Positions 25,421 to 34,611 of a stretch of 64,000 nt of DNA are shown piece by piece; position 1 is the stretch's first letter; every line of letters starts with the position of its first letter. Below the pieces are notes generated by a model. That model worked only from the letters and a program-made list of their open reading frames with translations, did not search any database and was not told the origin of the DNA. Where the stretch lies: contig NZ_BDBV01000001.1 of the NCBI RefSeq assembly GCF_001613165.1, forward strand, positions 186,001-250,000. Reading direction: 5' to 3'. This stretch comes from Nocardia mexicana NBRC 108244 (GTDB taxonomy: Bacteria; Actinomycetota; Actinomycetes; Mycobacteriales; Mycobacteriaceae). The translations under genes were made by a program, and so were the position numbers.

Positions 25421-27003
25421 GACAGGAACGCCTCCGTGAGTACGGTCTCGCGGCGCTTGGTCCACCCCACCGCGTGCAGCCGCTTGGACGCCGCGACCTG
25501 ATTGAGCCGCGCGCCGATTTCGATGAGGAACAATCCCTCCAGCAGCTCATCGCTGACGGCCTGATAGGCAGCGACCGCCCCGGGCCCTGTGCCGTCGGTA
25601 CGCCGCCAGGCGGCATCGGCCGCCGCGACGTATGCCGGAGATTCGTAGTGGGAGGCGTTCTTTCGCGCATTGAACGGGTAGGCGCTGACGTTGAGCGTGG
25701 ACGGGACGAACTGCGCCCACGAGTGATCGGTCACCCACAGCCCCGGAAACTGGCCCCCGATCAGCTTTTTCACCGCGGTCGCGTCGTCGTTCGGGTCGAG
25801 GGTCACCTCGATGCCCGCCTCGGCCAGATTGGCCTGCACGATCTGGGCGGTCGCGCCGTAGGCGGGCAGGCTGGTGTTGTAGGACAGCGGGATCGCCGGT
25901 GGCGCGGGAAGCTGCGCGACCAGTTCGCGGGCGCGGCCGATATTGCGGGCGTATCTCGTATTGCGCGCCTCGTCGTAGGCGGGAGAGGTCTTGGGCCACG
26001 GCAGGTTCAGCGGATAACCGGCGCCGCGGAAGACCTCCTCGATAATGCGTTCCCGGTCGATCGAGTACGCGACGGCCTGGCGCAGCCGGACGTCCGCCAG
26101 CGCCGGATGCTGCAGGTTCACACCGACGTACATCTGCAGTTCGGCGCCGTCGTAGGTGATCGCCCGGAATCCGGCCCGGCGGGACAGGTTCTCGATATCG
26201 CGGGAGTTCAGGCCGTGGGCGAGTGCGATCTGACCCGACCGCAGCGCGTTGAGCTGTGCTTGGCTGTCGGGGATGACCGAGAGCTGCACCCGATCCAGAT
26301 ACGGCCGGTCGGGGATCCAGTATCGCTCGTTGCGTTCGAACACCATGCGGCTGTTGGGGATTCGCTCCGTGAAACGGAAAGGGCCGGTGCCGATGAACTT
26401 TTCACCGGCCGACAGCTCACCGAGGGTCTCGCGGTCCAGGATCGGCGCGGTATCGAGCAGATCGAAGATATTGCCCAGCGGGTGCGCGAAGCGCAGCACG
26501 ATGCGGTGGGGTGCGCTGGTGTCGTAGGAGGTGATCGCCGCGGCCGTACTCTTCAGCTGCGCCGACCATTTCGGGTCGGCGTAGGTGCGCAGCGCGAATT
26601 CGACATCGGCGGAGGTGAACGGCCGCCCGCTGTGGAAGGTGACGTCGTCGCGCAGCTCCAACGCGAGCGACAGCCCGTCCGGCGCCAGGTGCCACGAGGT
26701 CGCCAGCAGCGGTTGCGGTTCCAGCCTGTCGTTCGGGTAGCGGATCAGGGTCTCGTAGACGAGGCCGATCACCGCGGGCGTCGTCGCCGTGTTGGTGAGG
26801 ATATTGGCGGGGACGACGTCGTACGGCGTGCCCACCTTCAGGGTGCCGCCGCGCACCGGCACCGCGTCGTCGCCGGCGGCGTCGAGTTCGTGCACCGCCG
26901 AGGTGCAGGCCGCCAGCGCCCCGCCGCCGAGGACGGCGAGCGCGGTCACGCTCGCCCCGCGCAGGAACGTGCGGCGCGATGACGCGCCGGGTGGTGAACT
27001 CAT
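25417..27003 (-). CDS. ABC transporter substrate-binding lipoprotein (SBP family 5), Tat-type signal
   Basis: A 528-aa extracytoplasmic binding protein. The signal peptide has both a twin-arginine motif (SSRRTFLRG, residues 8-16) and a lipobox ending at Cys (GGALAAC), so a folded Tat-exported lipoprotein is expected. The body is a family 5 (peptide/nickel) binding protein: LVYETLIRYPNDRLEPQPLLATSWHLAPDG, DVTFHSGRPFTSADVEFAL, LRQAVAYSIDRERII. GAGGA lies about 10 nt upstream of the ATG. First long gene of the import operon, 81 nt after the stop of the poly-Cys leader ORF. Ligand unknown. Confidence 0.92.
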   Translation of the reverse strand: MSSPPGASSRRTFLRGASVTALAVLGGGALAACTSAVHELDAAGDDAVPVRGGTLKVGTPYDVVPANILTNTATTPAVIGLVYETLIRYPNDRLEPQPLLATSWHLAPDGLSLALELRDDVTFHSGRPFTSADVEFALRTYADPKWSAQLKSTAAAITSYDTSAPHRIVLRFAHPLGNIFDLLDTAPILDRETLGELSAGEKFIGTGPFRFTERIPNSRMVFERNERYWIPDRPYLDRVQLSVIPDSQAQLNALRSGQIALAHGLNSRDIENLSRRAGFRAITYDGAELQMYVGVNLQHPALADVRLRQAVAYSIDRERIIEEVFRGAGYPLNLPWPKTSPAYDEARNTRYARNIGRARELVAQLPAPPAIPLSYNTSLPAYGATAQIVQANLAEAGIEVTLDPNDDATAVKKLIGGQFPGLWVTDHSWAQFVPSTLNVSAYPFNARKNASHYESPAYVAAADAAWRRTDGTGPGAVAAYQAVSDELLEGLFLIEIGARLNQVAASKRLHAVGWTKRRETVLTEAFLS

Positions 27004-27084
27004 CTGGGAAAATCCTCGGAATGCTGGCGGACTGCTGTCGTGACGGCCGTTCGCGGCGCCGACAGGGGTAGGTCGGGGCGGCGA

Positions 27085-27159
27085 TCACTCGCGACAACAG
27101 CAGCAGCACGACGGGCCGCCCGAACCGCTCCGGGGCGCGCTGGGCCGACTCGTGTGCAT
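27085..27159 (-). CDS. Poly-cysteine leader ORF (putative cysteine-responsive attenuator)
   Basis: A 24-codon ORF starting ATG 27159 and ending TGA 27087-27085. Residues 18-22 are five consecutive Cys codons (TGC TGC TGC TGT TGT), followed by Arg-Glu-stop. A TACCGT (-10-like, 27173-27168) ends 8 nt before the ATG, so the transcript is probably leaderless. Poly-cysteine leaderless ORFs are known in mycobacteria as cysteine-responsive attenuators of downstream sulfur genes: ribosomes stalled at Cys codons under cysteine starvation expose the next ribosome-binding site. It lies directly upstream, on the same strand, of the binding-protein gene of the ABC operon. Too small to support by homology; the evidence is composition, position and promoter. 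Confidence 0.75.
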   Translation of the reverse strand: MHTSRPSAPRSGSGGPSCCCCCRE

Positions 27160-27259
27160 GGCAACCGACGGTAGAGCGACGCGAGCCGGTCGGCACCGGT
27201 TGCACGCACCCTGCACAAAACCCTGGCGAATGCCCCCGATATCCGGTTTCGCTGGACCG

Positions 27260-29557
27260 ATGTCTGTGCCTGACCACGCCCGCGGCTACGAGAACGTCAC
27301 CGCACCGATCGGCCGCACCACCGCCGACGCCGAACCGCAGTGGACCTATCCCCCGGCCGCGCCCGCGGGCGCCCCGAACATCATCGTGGTGCTGGTCGAC
27401 GACATGGGTTTCAGCGATATCGGCCCGTTCGGTTCGGAGATCGAGACGCCGACCCTGGATCGCCTTGCCGCACAGTGCATCCGGCTCACCAACTATCACA
27501 CCACCCCGCTGTGCTCACCGTCGCGGGCCGCCCTGCTCACCGGAATCAACCCGCACCGGGCGGGTTTCGGGTTCGTCGCCAATGCCGATCCGGGCTATCC
27601 GGGCCTGCGGCTGGAGCTGGCCGACGACGTGCTCACGCTACCGGAGACCCTGCGCGCCAACGGCTATGCCACCTACGCGGTGGGCAAGTGGCACCTGGTC
27701 CGCGATGCCACCATGAACCCTGCGGCACACCGGGATTCGTGGCCGACCCAGCGCGGCTTCGACCGCTACTACGGATCGCTGGAAGGATTCAACTCCTACT
27801 ACCACCCGAACCAGATCGTGTCCGACGGCTCGGTGGTCGACGTGGAGAGCTACCCGGACGACTACTACGTCACCGACGACCTCACCGACAGGGCCATCTC
27901 GTATCTGAAGGACCTGCGGGCCCACGACGCGGCGAAACCGTTCTTCCTCTATTTCGCCCACGTCGCGATGCACGGCCCGCTGCAGGCCAAGGCGGTCGAT
28001 CTGGACAAGTATCGCGGCCGGTACGCCGCGGGCTGGGATCGGCTGCGGCACAGCCGTTTCGCGTCGCAACTGGCCGAAGGGCTGTTTCCGGAGGGCACGC
28101 AGCAGAAGCCGCGCAATACCGAGCCCGGATACGAGGCCCAGGAATGGGATTCGCTGTCGGCCGAGGAGCAGCGCCGCTTCGCGCGCTACATGGAGGTCTA
28201 CGCGGCGATGGTCGACAATATCGACCAGAACCTGGGCCGACTGCTGGACGTAGTGGACCGGCTGGGCGAACTGGACAACACCATCGTCGTCTTCACCTCC
28301 GACAACGGTGGCACGGCGGAGGGCGGTCCCGTCGGAACCCGCAGCTACCTGGCGGAATTCGCGCATGTCGACGATCCGGGCTGGGTCGGGGACGTGCCGC
28401 ACGACGAGGAGTTGATCGGCACCGCCCGGCTCGGCGTGCACTACCCGCGCGGCTGGGGGCAGGCGTCGAATACGCCGTTCCGGTTCTACAAGGGCCAGAC
28501 CTTCGCCGGTGGCGTGCGGGTGCCGTTCCTGGTGTCGTGGCCGAAGGGTCTGCCCGCCAACGAGATTCGCCGCGAATACGTCTATGTCACAGATCTGGCG
28601 CCGACGCTTCTCGAGCTGGCCGGACTCCAGCGGCCCGGCGGGCGGAACGGCCTGCCCGCCAAGGACTTCGACGGCGTCTCGGCCGCACCGGTGCTGCGCG
28701 ATCCGCGGGCCGCCTCGGCGCACGTCGAGCAGTACTCGGAGATGACCGGGCACCGCGGCTTCTACCGCGACGGCTGGAAGCTGCTCGCGCTGCACGAACC
28801 GGGCACCGATATCGACGACCCGCGCTGGCAACTGTTCGACGTGCGCACCGATCCGACCGAATTGCACGACGTCGCGGCGCAGTTTCCGGAGAAGGTCGCC
28901 GAACTGTCCCGCGCATGGGACGACGCCGCCTGGCACAACACCGTGTTCCCGCTGGTCACTCGCGCGGATCTGGCGCGCCGACGGCCGGAGGAGGCCCGGC
29001 TGGCGCGGCCGCTGCGCCTGCTGCCCGGCACCCCCACCCTGGAGCGCTACCGTTCCCAGCGGCTGATCGCGTATCGCGACTTCACCGTCACCGCCGAACT
29101 GGGCGGATACGCCCCGGGCGACGAGGGGGTCCTGGTAGCGCACGGCGATCCGCAGGGCGGCTACGTGCTCTTCGTCGAGAACGGCCGGGCGGTGTTCGGC
29201 TTCAACAGCTACGGCCGCTACGCCACCGTCTCCGCGCCGATCGCCCCGGGCGCGCGGTGGGTCACCGTCGCCGCCCTGGTGCGCCCCGGACTGCGCTGGG
29301 ACTTCACCGTCAGTATCGATGGCGAGGCGGTGACGCAACTGCTCGACCAGGTCCAGCTGGTCGGTATGGCGCCGTGGACCGGCATCTCCGTCGGCGTGGA
29401 CGCGCGCGGACCGGTCGACTGGAACCTGCGCGAGCGCCGCGGCCCGTTCCGCTACACCGGTGACCTGCGCGCGATCACCTACACCCCGGGGCAGCTACGC
29501 GTTCCCGAACAGACCGTGCGCGCCGTCGAGGCGGAGGCCGAGGTGCTGGCCGAGTAA
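27260..29557 (+). CDS. Arylsulfatase (type I, formylglycine-dependent)
   Basis: A 765-aa sulfatase releasing sulfate from sulfate esters. Metal-binding VDDMGFSDIGPFG is at residues 46-57. The signature CSPSRAALLTG starts at Cys85, which must be converted to formylglycine by a separate generating enzyme not in the window. The second signature NGYATYAVGKWHL has Lys143 and His145. TSDNGG later supplies metal ligands. A C-terminal beta-rich extension of about 200 residues follows, as in Pseudomonas-type arylsulfatases. No signal peptide is seen, so it is probably cytoplasmic, acting on imported esters. ATG 27260 leaves a short lead before VPDHARGYE. Divergent from the ABC operon, which may deliver its substrate. 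Confidence 0.93.
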   Translation: MSVPDHARGYENVTAPIGRTTADAEPQWTYPPAAPAGAPNIIVVLVDDMGFSDIGPFGSEIETPTLDRLAAQCIRLTNYHTTPLCSPSRAALLTGINPHRAGFGFVANADPGYPGLRLELADDVLTLPETLRANGYATYAVGKWHLVRDATMNPAAHRDSWPTQRGFDRYYGSLEGFNSYYHPNQIVSDGSVVDVESYPDDYYVTDDLTDRAISYLKDLRAHDAAKPFFLYFAHVAMHGPLQAKAVDLDKYRGRYAAGWDRLRHSRFASQLAEGLFPEGTQQKPRNTEPGYEAQEWDSLSAEEQRRFARYMEVYAAMVDNIDQNLGRLLDVVDRLGELDNTIVVFTSDNGGTAEGGPVGTRSYLAEFAHVDDPGWVGDVPHDEELIGTARLGVHYPRGWGQASNTPFRFYKGQTFAGGVRVPFLVSWPKGLPANEIRREYVYVTDLAPTLLELAGLQRPGGRNGLPAKDFDGVSAAPVLRDPRAASAHVEQYSEMTGHRGFYRDGWKLLALHEPGTDIDDPRWQLFDVRTDPTELHDVAAQFPEKVAELSRAWDDAAWHNTVFPLVTRADLARRRPEEARLARPLRLLPGTPTLERYRSQRLIAYRDFTVTAELGGYAPGDEGVLVAHGDPQGGYVLFVENGRAVFGFNSYGRYATVSAPIAPGARWVTVAALVRPGLRWDFTVSIDGEAVTQLLDQVQLVGMAPWTGISVGVDARGPVDWNLRERRGPFRYTGDLRAITYTPGQLRVPEQTVRAVEAEAEVLAE

Positions 29558-29632
29558 CCCACCCGTCGACCACGACCTGGCTGAACCCCGAAATCGGCCC
29601 CGTGCACGCACGGCCCGTTGCAGGATGGGACC

Positions 29633-29947
29633 GTGCGGTTGCGTCGGCACATTACCTGGATCGCAGCCGCGGTCGCCGCGACTGCGTGGACGGCCGCGGC
29701 GGCTTGGAGCGTGGCGATCGGCCTGTTCCAGGCCGCGGACACGCGCTGCGGGACCACGACACCCCGGGTCGATATGGCGGGCGGCTGGTGGGTGATCGTC
29801 ACCCTCGCGGTCTGGACACTGCCGTTCGCGTTGTGCGCGTTCATATTTCGGTCTCGGTGGGTGGTACCGGCGGCCTGGCTGGCCGTCCTCGTCGACCTGG
29901 TCGTGGTCACCGCGATGTTCACCAACCCGATGCGGTTCTGCTGGTAG
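29633..29947 (+). CDS. Small membrane protein, unknown function
   Basis: A 104-aa protein with three hydrophobic stretches: ITWIAAAVAATAWTAAAAWSVAIGLF, WWVIVTLAVWTLPFALCAFIF and VVPAAWLAVLVDLVVVTAMF. A TRCGTTTPRVDMAGG loop with one Cys sits between the first two, and the end is NPMRFCW. I do not recognise the family. GTG 29633 follows GGATGG; an ATG at 29618 in frame is an alternative. It ends one base before the convergent YdeI-like gene. Confidence 0.6.
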   Translation: MRLRRHITWIAAAVAATAWTAAAAWSVAIGLFQAADTRCGTTTPRVDMAGGWWVIVTLAVWTLPFALCAFIFRSRWVVPAAWLAVLVDLVVVTAMFTNPMRFCW

Positions 29948-30394
29948 CTACCCGCGCAGCGCGTCGACGATCTTGCCGATCCGCCCGGCGCGCGTCTCGG
30001 GCCGCTTCGCGTCGGTGACCGATCGGACCTGCTCGCGGCGGCGGGAATAGGAGAGCCCGTCGAATTTCTCGCGCAGCCCGGCCTCGGCGAGAGCCGCGGC
30101 CAGATCGTCGGGTACCGCCACGGTCCGCTCGGCGGTGTCGCGCTCGACCGTGACCGCGACCGTGTCGCCGGGCTGCTTGCCGAGTTCGGCGCGGATCGCC
30201 TTCAGCAGGCCGATGCACGGGCCGTCGCCCATCGACACGACCGACCCGGTGTAGTCGACGCCGTCGAAGGTGGCCCGCACCGGAATCCGCCCGCCGCCAC
30301 CGAGCGCCGCCACCACCTCGGCGGGCACGCACACGTAGGCGCCGCCGCTCGGGGCGGACTCGATCGTGGCCTCGAATCGCTGCATGACTCGCAT
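29948..30394 (-). CDS. DUF1905 / YdeI (OmpD-associated)-like protein
   Basis: A 148-aa soluble protein. The N-terminal DUF1905 beta-barrel-like part (RFEATIESAPSGGAYVCVPAEVVAALGGGGRIPVRATFDGVDYTGSVVSMGDG) is followed by a helical tail in the style of YdeI/OmpD-associated proteins (LAAALAEAGLREKFDGLSYSRRREQVRSVTDAKRPETRAGRIGKIVDAL). The end matches the YxxRxEyvrwIexAKrxeTRxrRI pattern. The function is unknown. ATG 30394 is favoured over ATG 30385 for its GGA upstream. Divergent from narG across a 417-bp leader region. Confidence 0.8.
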   Translation of the reverse strand: MRVMQRFEATIESAPSGGAYVCVPAEVVAALGGGGRIPVRATFDGVDYTGSVVSMGDGPCIGLLKAIRAELGKQPGDTVAVTVERDTAERTVAVPDDLAAALAEAGLREKFDGLSYSRRREQVRSVTDAKRPETRAGRIGKIVDALRG

Positions 30395-30811
30395 GCTAAT
30401 CCGGACCCCGCCGCGGGTCACGGATATCCGGCCGCGACCGGTGGGCAAACGATTTACCATGCGGTAATTCGTGCGACGTAACCTATGCGACGTCCGTCTC
30501 ACCGGAGCGGAAAATCGGCGCCGAAACCCGAAACCGGATGTGTTAACAAATGTAAAACGCCCGAGAACCGGTCGTTTCCAAAGCATCACCGGCACGCCCC
30601 CCGGACGCCCCCGCGAGGTCGGAAAACGGCATCGCCGCAGGTCGCCCCCGACCAGGCAGGGCATGGTCGCGACCGCACAGTGACCGCCACGTTTCCCGGG
30701 CCTCACAACTCACCGCGGCCACAGGAGCGTTGTGAGAGAACCGTTTTGCCCCCTCCCCGGGCGTCCTTACTCTCGGTGCAGCAGCCCGATTTCCAGCTCG
30801 AAGGGGGCGTT
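30395..30811 (+). promoter_or_regulatory. Long upstream region of narGHJI with two inverted repeats
   Basis: A 417-bp gap with no credible gene. Its first half is AT-rich for this genome. Visible elements are TTACC-ATGC-GGTAA (30454-30467), the tandem CGAAACC CGAAACC (30522-30535), the palindrome TGTTAACA (30541-30548), and CTCACAAC...GTTGTGAG (30702-30709 with 30729-30736; 8-bp stem, 19-nt loop) about 75 bp before narG. I cannot assign a regulator: no CRP (TGTGA-N6-TCACA) or DosR box is present. The hairpin could be an RNA element in the nar leader. Confidence 0.45.
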
Positions 30812-33800
30812 GTGGTTTTTTCGCAGACAAAGGGTTCGACCCCCTCCGATACCAACGGCGGATCCGCCGCGGCCGGGGACGCGCTGCTTCGGTTGGGCAA
30901 ATACTTCAATCGCGGTGAGGTCTCCGGCGATCTGCGCACCGTGCACAAGGTGGGCGGGCGCAGCGCCGACGAGTTCTATCGCGACCGCTGGGCCCACGAC
31001 AAGGTGGTGCGCTCCACGCACGGCGTCAACTGCACCGGCTCGTGCTCGTGGAAGATCTACGTCAAGGACGGCGTGATCACCTGGGAGTCCCAGCAGACCG
31101 ACTATCCCTCCGTCGGCTCCGACAAGCCGGAGTACGAGCCGCGCGGCTGCCCGCGCGGCGCCTCGTTCTCCTGGTACACGTATTCGCCTGCGCGCGTGCG
31201 GTATCCGTACGTGCGCGGCACGCTGCTCGAGATGTATCGCGAGGCCAAGGCCGCGGTGAAGGATCCGGTGGCCGCCTGGGAGTCGATCGTCGAGGATCCG
31301 GAGAGGGCGAAGCGGTACAAGTCGGCGCGCGGCAAGGGCGGGTTCGTGCGCGCCGAATGGTGGGAGGCGGCCGAGATCGCGGCGGCGGCGCACGTGCACA
31401 CGATCAAGCGCTACGGCCCGGACCGGGTGGCCGGGTTCTCCCCCATCCCCGCGATGTCGATGGTGTCGCACGCCGTGGGGGCGCGGTTCATCTCGCTGCT
31501 GGGCGGGTCGATGCTGTCGTTCTACGACTGGTACGCGGACCTGCCGGTGGCCTCGCCGCAGGTCTTCGGCGACCAGACCGACGTGCCGGAATCCGCGGAC
31601 TGGTTCGACGCCGGTTACCTGATCATGTGGGGCTCCAATGTGCCCGTCACCCGCACGCCGGACGCGCACTACATGACCGAGGCCCGCTACCGCGGACAGA
31701 AGGTCGTCGTGGTCTCCCCCGACTACGCCGACAACACCAAGTTCGCCGACGAGTGGGTACCCGCCCGGCCGGGAACCGATGCGGCCCTTGCCATGTCGAT
31801 GGGGCACGTGATCCTCGGGGAGTTCTTCGTCGACAAGGCGACGCCCCGATTCCTCGACTACACCAAGCGCTACACCGACCTGCCGTTCCTCATCACGCTC
31901 GACGAGCACGAGGGCGGCTGGAACGCCGACGGCGAGTACCAGGCCCACACCTGGGTGCCCGGAAAGTTCCTCACCGCCGCCGATCTCGGCGAAACGGGCG
32001 AGGGCGCCGAGCACAAGACCGTGCTGCTGGATGCCGACGGCAAGCCGGTGGTGCCGAACGGCGCTCTGGGACACCGCTTCTCCGAGTCCGGCGCGGGCCA
32101 CTGGAACCTGGACCTGGGGGACGTGGATCCCCTGCTGACGCTGTACGGCCGCACCAACGAAGTTGCGGCCGTGCAGTTGCCTCGCTATGACTCGGACGAG
32201 GGCGGGGTGCTGAGTCGCGGCGTGCCGACCAGAACCGTTGCGGGCAAACGAGTCACGACCGTCTTCGATCTGCTGCTCGCCCAGTACGGCGTGGCCCGCG
32301 ACGGCCTGCCCGGTGTATGGCCCACCGGATACGACGACGCGACCGAGCCCTACACCCCGGCCTGGCAGGAAGCCATCACGGGCGTCCCCGCGGTCCAGGC
32401 GGCCCGCATCGCCCGCGAATTCGCCGACAACGCCGACCGTTCCGGCGGCCGCTCCATGATCCTGATGGGCGCCGGAACCAATCACTGGTTCCACTCCGAC
32501 CAGATCTACCGCTCGTTCTTCACCCTCACCCTGCTCACGGGCTGCCAGGGCGTGAACGGCGGCGGCTGGGCGCACTATGTCGGCCAGGAGAAGTGCCGTC
32601 CCGTGACCGGCTGGGCCACACTGGCATTCGGCCTGGACTGGCAGCGGCCGCCGCGGCAGATGCAGGGCACCGTGTTCTGGTACCTGGCCAACGACCAGTG
32701 GCGCTACGACCCGTTCACCGCCGAATCCTTCTCCTCCCCACTGGGTTCCGGCCGGTTCGCCGGGCGCACCGCGGCCGACAACATCGCCCTGGCGTCGCGG
32801 CTGGGCTGGATGCCGAGTTATCCGACGCTGAACCGCAATCCGCTCGATCTCGTCGACGAGGCCGAGGCGGCGGGCAAGACCCCGCAGGAGCACGTGGTCG
32901 ACGGCCTGAAGTCCGGGGATCTGCGCTTCGCCTGCGAGGACCCGGACGCCCCGGAGAACTTCCCGCGCTGCCTGACCGTGTGGCGGGCCAACCTGCTCGG
33001 CTCCTCCGGCAAGGGCAACGAGTACTTCCACCGCCATCTGCTGGGCGCCGACTCCAACCTGCAGACCGGCGAGGCGACCGGAGTCCGCCCGCAGGAACTG
33101 GAATGGCGCGACACCGCCGCCACCGGCAAGTTGGATCTGCTGCTGTCGCTGGACTTCCGGATGACCTCCACCACGTTGTTCTCCGATATCGTGCTGCCCG
33201 CGGCGACCTGGTACGAGAAGCACGACCTGTCGTCCACCGACATGCACCCCTTCGTGCACGCCTTCTCCCCCGCCATCTCCCCGCCGTGGGAGGCCAAGAC
33301 CGACTTCGAGGCGTTCCACCGCATCGCGCGCGGCTTCTCCTGGCTGGCCGAGAAGCATCTCGGCACCCGCAAGGATCTGGTCGCGGTGCCGCTGCTGCAC
33401 GACTCGGCCGACGCCCTGGCCCAGCCGGGCGGACGGGTGCTGGACTGGAAAGCCGGTGAATGCGAACCGATTCCGGGTAGGACCATGCCGAAACTCGTTG
33501 TGGTGGAACGGGACTACCCGAAGATCGCGGAGAAGATGGCCGCGCTCGGGCCGCTGATCGAGCAGCTCGGCGTCACCACCAAGGGCGTCACCACCCACCC
33601 CGACGCCGAGGTCGAATACCTCGCCGGTGTCAACGGCACCGTGGTGTCCGGCGCCGCGCAGGGTCGTCCGTCGCTGGCCAAGGATGTCCACGCGGCGGAG
33701 GCCATCCTGGCGCTGTCCGGCACCACCAACGGCCGCCTCGCCGTGGAGGGGTTCGAGGCGCTCGAGCGGCGCACCGGAACCAAGCTGGCGGACCTGGCCG

Positions 33801-34564
33801 CCGAGCACGAGGGCAAGCGGATCACCTTCGCCGACACCCAGGCCCGGCCCGTGCCGGTGATCACCTCGCCGGAGTGGTCCGGATCCGAGACCGGCGGGCG
33901 CCGGTACTCGCCGTTCACCATCAACACCGAGCGGCTCAAGCCCTGGCACACCCTCACCGGCCGGCAGCACTTCTACCTCGACCACGACTGGATGATCGAA
34001 CTCGGCGAGCAGCTGCCGATCTTCCGTCCGCCGCTGGACATGACCGCGTTGTTCCGGGAACCCGATGTGGGTGCGGTGAGCGACAGCGGCGTCACCGTGC
34101 GATACCTGACCCCGCACTCCAAGTGGTCGATCCACTCGGCCTATCAGGACAACCTGCACATGCTCACGCTCTCGCGCGGCGGGCAGGCCATCTGGATGTC
34201 GGAGAGGGACGCCGCGAAAATCGGTGTCGCCGACAACGATTGGATCGAGGCGATCAACCGCAACGGCATCGTCGTCGCCCGCGCCATCGTCAGCCACCGC
34301 ATGCCCGAGGGCACGGTGTTCATGTACCACGCGCAGGACCGCACGGTGGATGTCCCCCGCATCGAGGGGACGCCGAACGTGAACGGCGCCAAGGGCAAAC
34401 GCGGCGGCATCCACAACGCCCTCACCCGCATCATGATCAAGCCCTCGCACCTGATCGGCGGCTACGCGCAGCAGTCCTTCGCGATCAACTACCACGGTCC
34501 CACCGGAAATCAGCGTGACGAGGTCACCACCATCCGGAAGCGCAGCCAAAAGGTGGAGTACTGA
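30812..34564 (+). CDS. narG: Respiratory nitrate reductase, alpha subunit
   Basis: A 1250-aa catalytic subunit reducing nitrate to nitrite with Mo-bis-MGD. The FS0 [4Fe-4S] ligands His70, Cys74, Cys78 and Cys113 have the same spacing (H-x3-C-x3-C-x34-C) as E. coli NarG. YDWYADLPVASPQVFGDQTD carries the Mo-ligand Asp region, and IMWGSNVPVTRTPDAHY is also conserved. The product faces the cytoplasmic side of the membrane in complex with NarH and NarI. GTG 30812 is chosen because AAGGGGG lies 6 nt upstream and the protein then begins MVFSQTKG, close to family length; the frame is open well upstream. First gene of narGHJI. A 1273-codon open frame opposite it is a composition artefact. Confidence 0.96.
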   Translation: MVFSQTKGSTPSDTNGGSAAAGDALLRLGKYFNRGEVSGDLRTVHKVGGRSADEFYRDRWAHDKVVRSTHGVNCTGSCSWKIYVKDGVITWESQQTDYPSVGSDKPEYEPRGCPRGASFSWYTYSPARVRYPYVRGTLLEMYREAKAAVKDPVAAWESIVEDPERAKRYKSARGKGGFVRAEWWEAAEIAAAAHVHTIKRYGPDRVAGFSPIPAMSMVSHAVGARFISLLGGSMLSFYDWYADLPVASPQVFGDQTDVPESADWFDAGYLIMWGSNVPVTRTPDAHYMTEARYRGQKVVVVSPDYADNTKFADEWVPARPGTDAALAMSMGHVILGEFFVDKATPRFLDYTKRYTDLPFLITLDEHEGGWNADGEYQAHTWVPGKFLTAADLGETGEGAEHKTVLLDADGKPVVPNGALGHRFSESGAGHWNLDLGDVDPLLTLYGRTNEVAAVQLPRYDSDEGGVLSRGVPTRTVAGKRVTTVFDLLLAQYGVARDGLPGVWPTGYDDATEPYTPAWQEAITGVPAVQAARIAREFADNADRSGGRSMILMGAGTNHWFHSDQIYRSFFTLTLLTGCQGVNGGGWAHYVGQEKCRPVTGWATLAFGLDWQRPPRQMQGTVFWYLANDQWRYDPFTAESFSSPLGSGRFAGRTAADNIALASRLGWMPSYPTLNRNPLDLVDEAEAAGKTPQEHVVDGLKSGDLRFACEDPDAPENFPRCLTVWRANLLGSSGKGNEYFHRHLLGADSNLQTGEATGVRPQELEWRDTAATGKLDLLLSLDFRMTSTTLFSDIVLPAATWYEKHDLSSTDMHPFVHAFSPAISPPWEAKTDFEAFHRIARGFSWLAEKHLGTRKDLVAVPLLHDSADALAQPGGRVLDWKAGECEPIPGRTMPKLVVVERDYPKIAEKMAALGPLIEQLGVTTKGVTTHPDAEVEYLAGVNGTVVSGAAQGRPSLAKDVHAAEAILALSGTTNGRLAVEGFEALERRTGTKLADLAAEHEGKRITFADTQARPVPVITSPEWSGSETGGRRYSPFTINTERLKPWHTLTGRQHFYLDHDWMIELGEQLPIFRPPLDMTALFREPDVGAVSDSGVTVRYLTPHSKWSIHSAYQDNLHMLTLSRGGQAIWMSERDAAKIGVADNDWIEAINRNGIVVARAIVSHRMPEGTVFMYHAQDRTVDVPRIEGTPNVNGAKGKRGGIHNALTRIMIKPSHLIGGYAQQSFAINYHGPTGNQRDEVTTIRKRSQKVEY

Positions 34565-34611
34565 CATGCGCGCGAATACGGCACCCACCGACTCGACAAG
34601 GCGGTACTGAT

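Noticed and set aside
30541..30548. TGTTAACA palindrome as a possible FNR/CRP-type site before narG
   Set aside because: It lacks the TGTGA-N6-TCACA arrangement and is too short to assign to any known regulator; kept only as an element of the leader.
30732..31076. Short ORF overlapping the 5' end of narG as a possible leader peptide
   Set aside because: It continues far into narG in another frame and has no run of a regulatory amino acid; composition explains it.
30767..34588. 1273-codon minus-strand open frame opposite narG
   Set aside because: Open antisense frames are common at this GC content; the plus strand encodes every NarG motif and the antisense translation has no recognisable domain.
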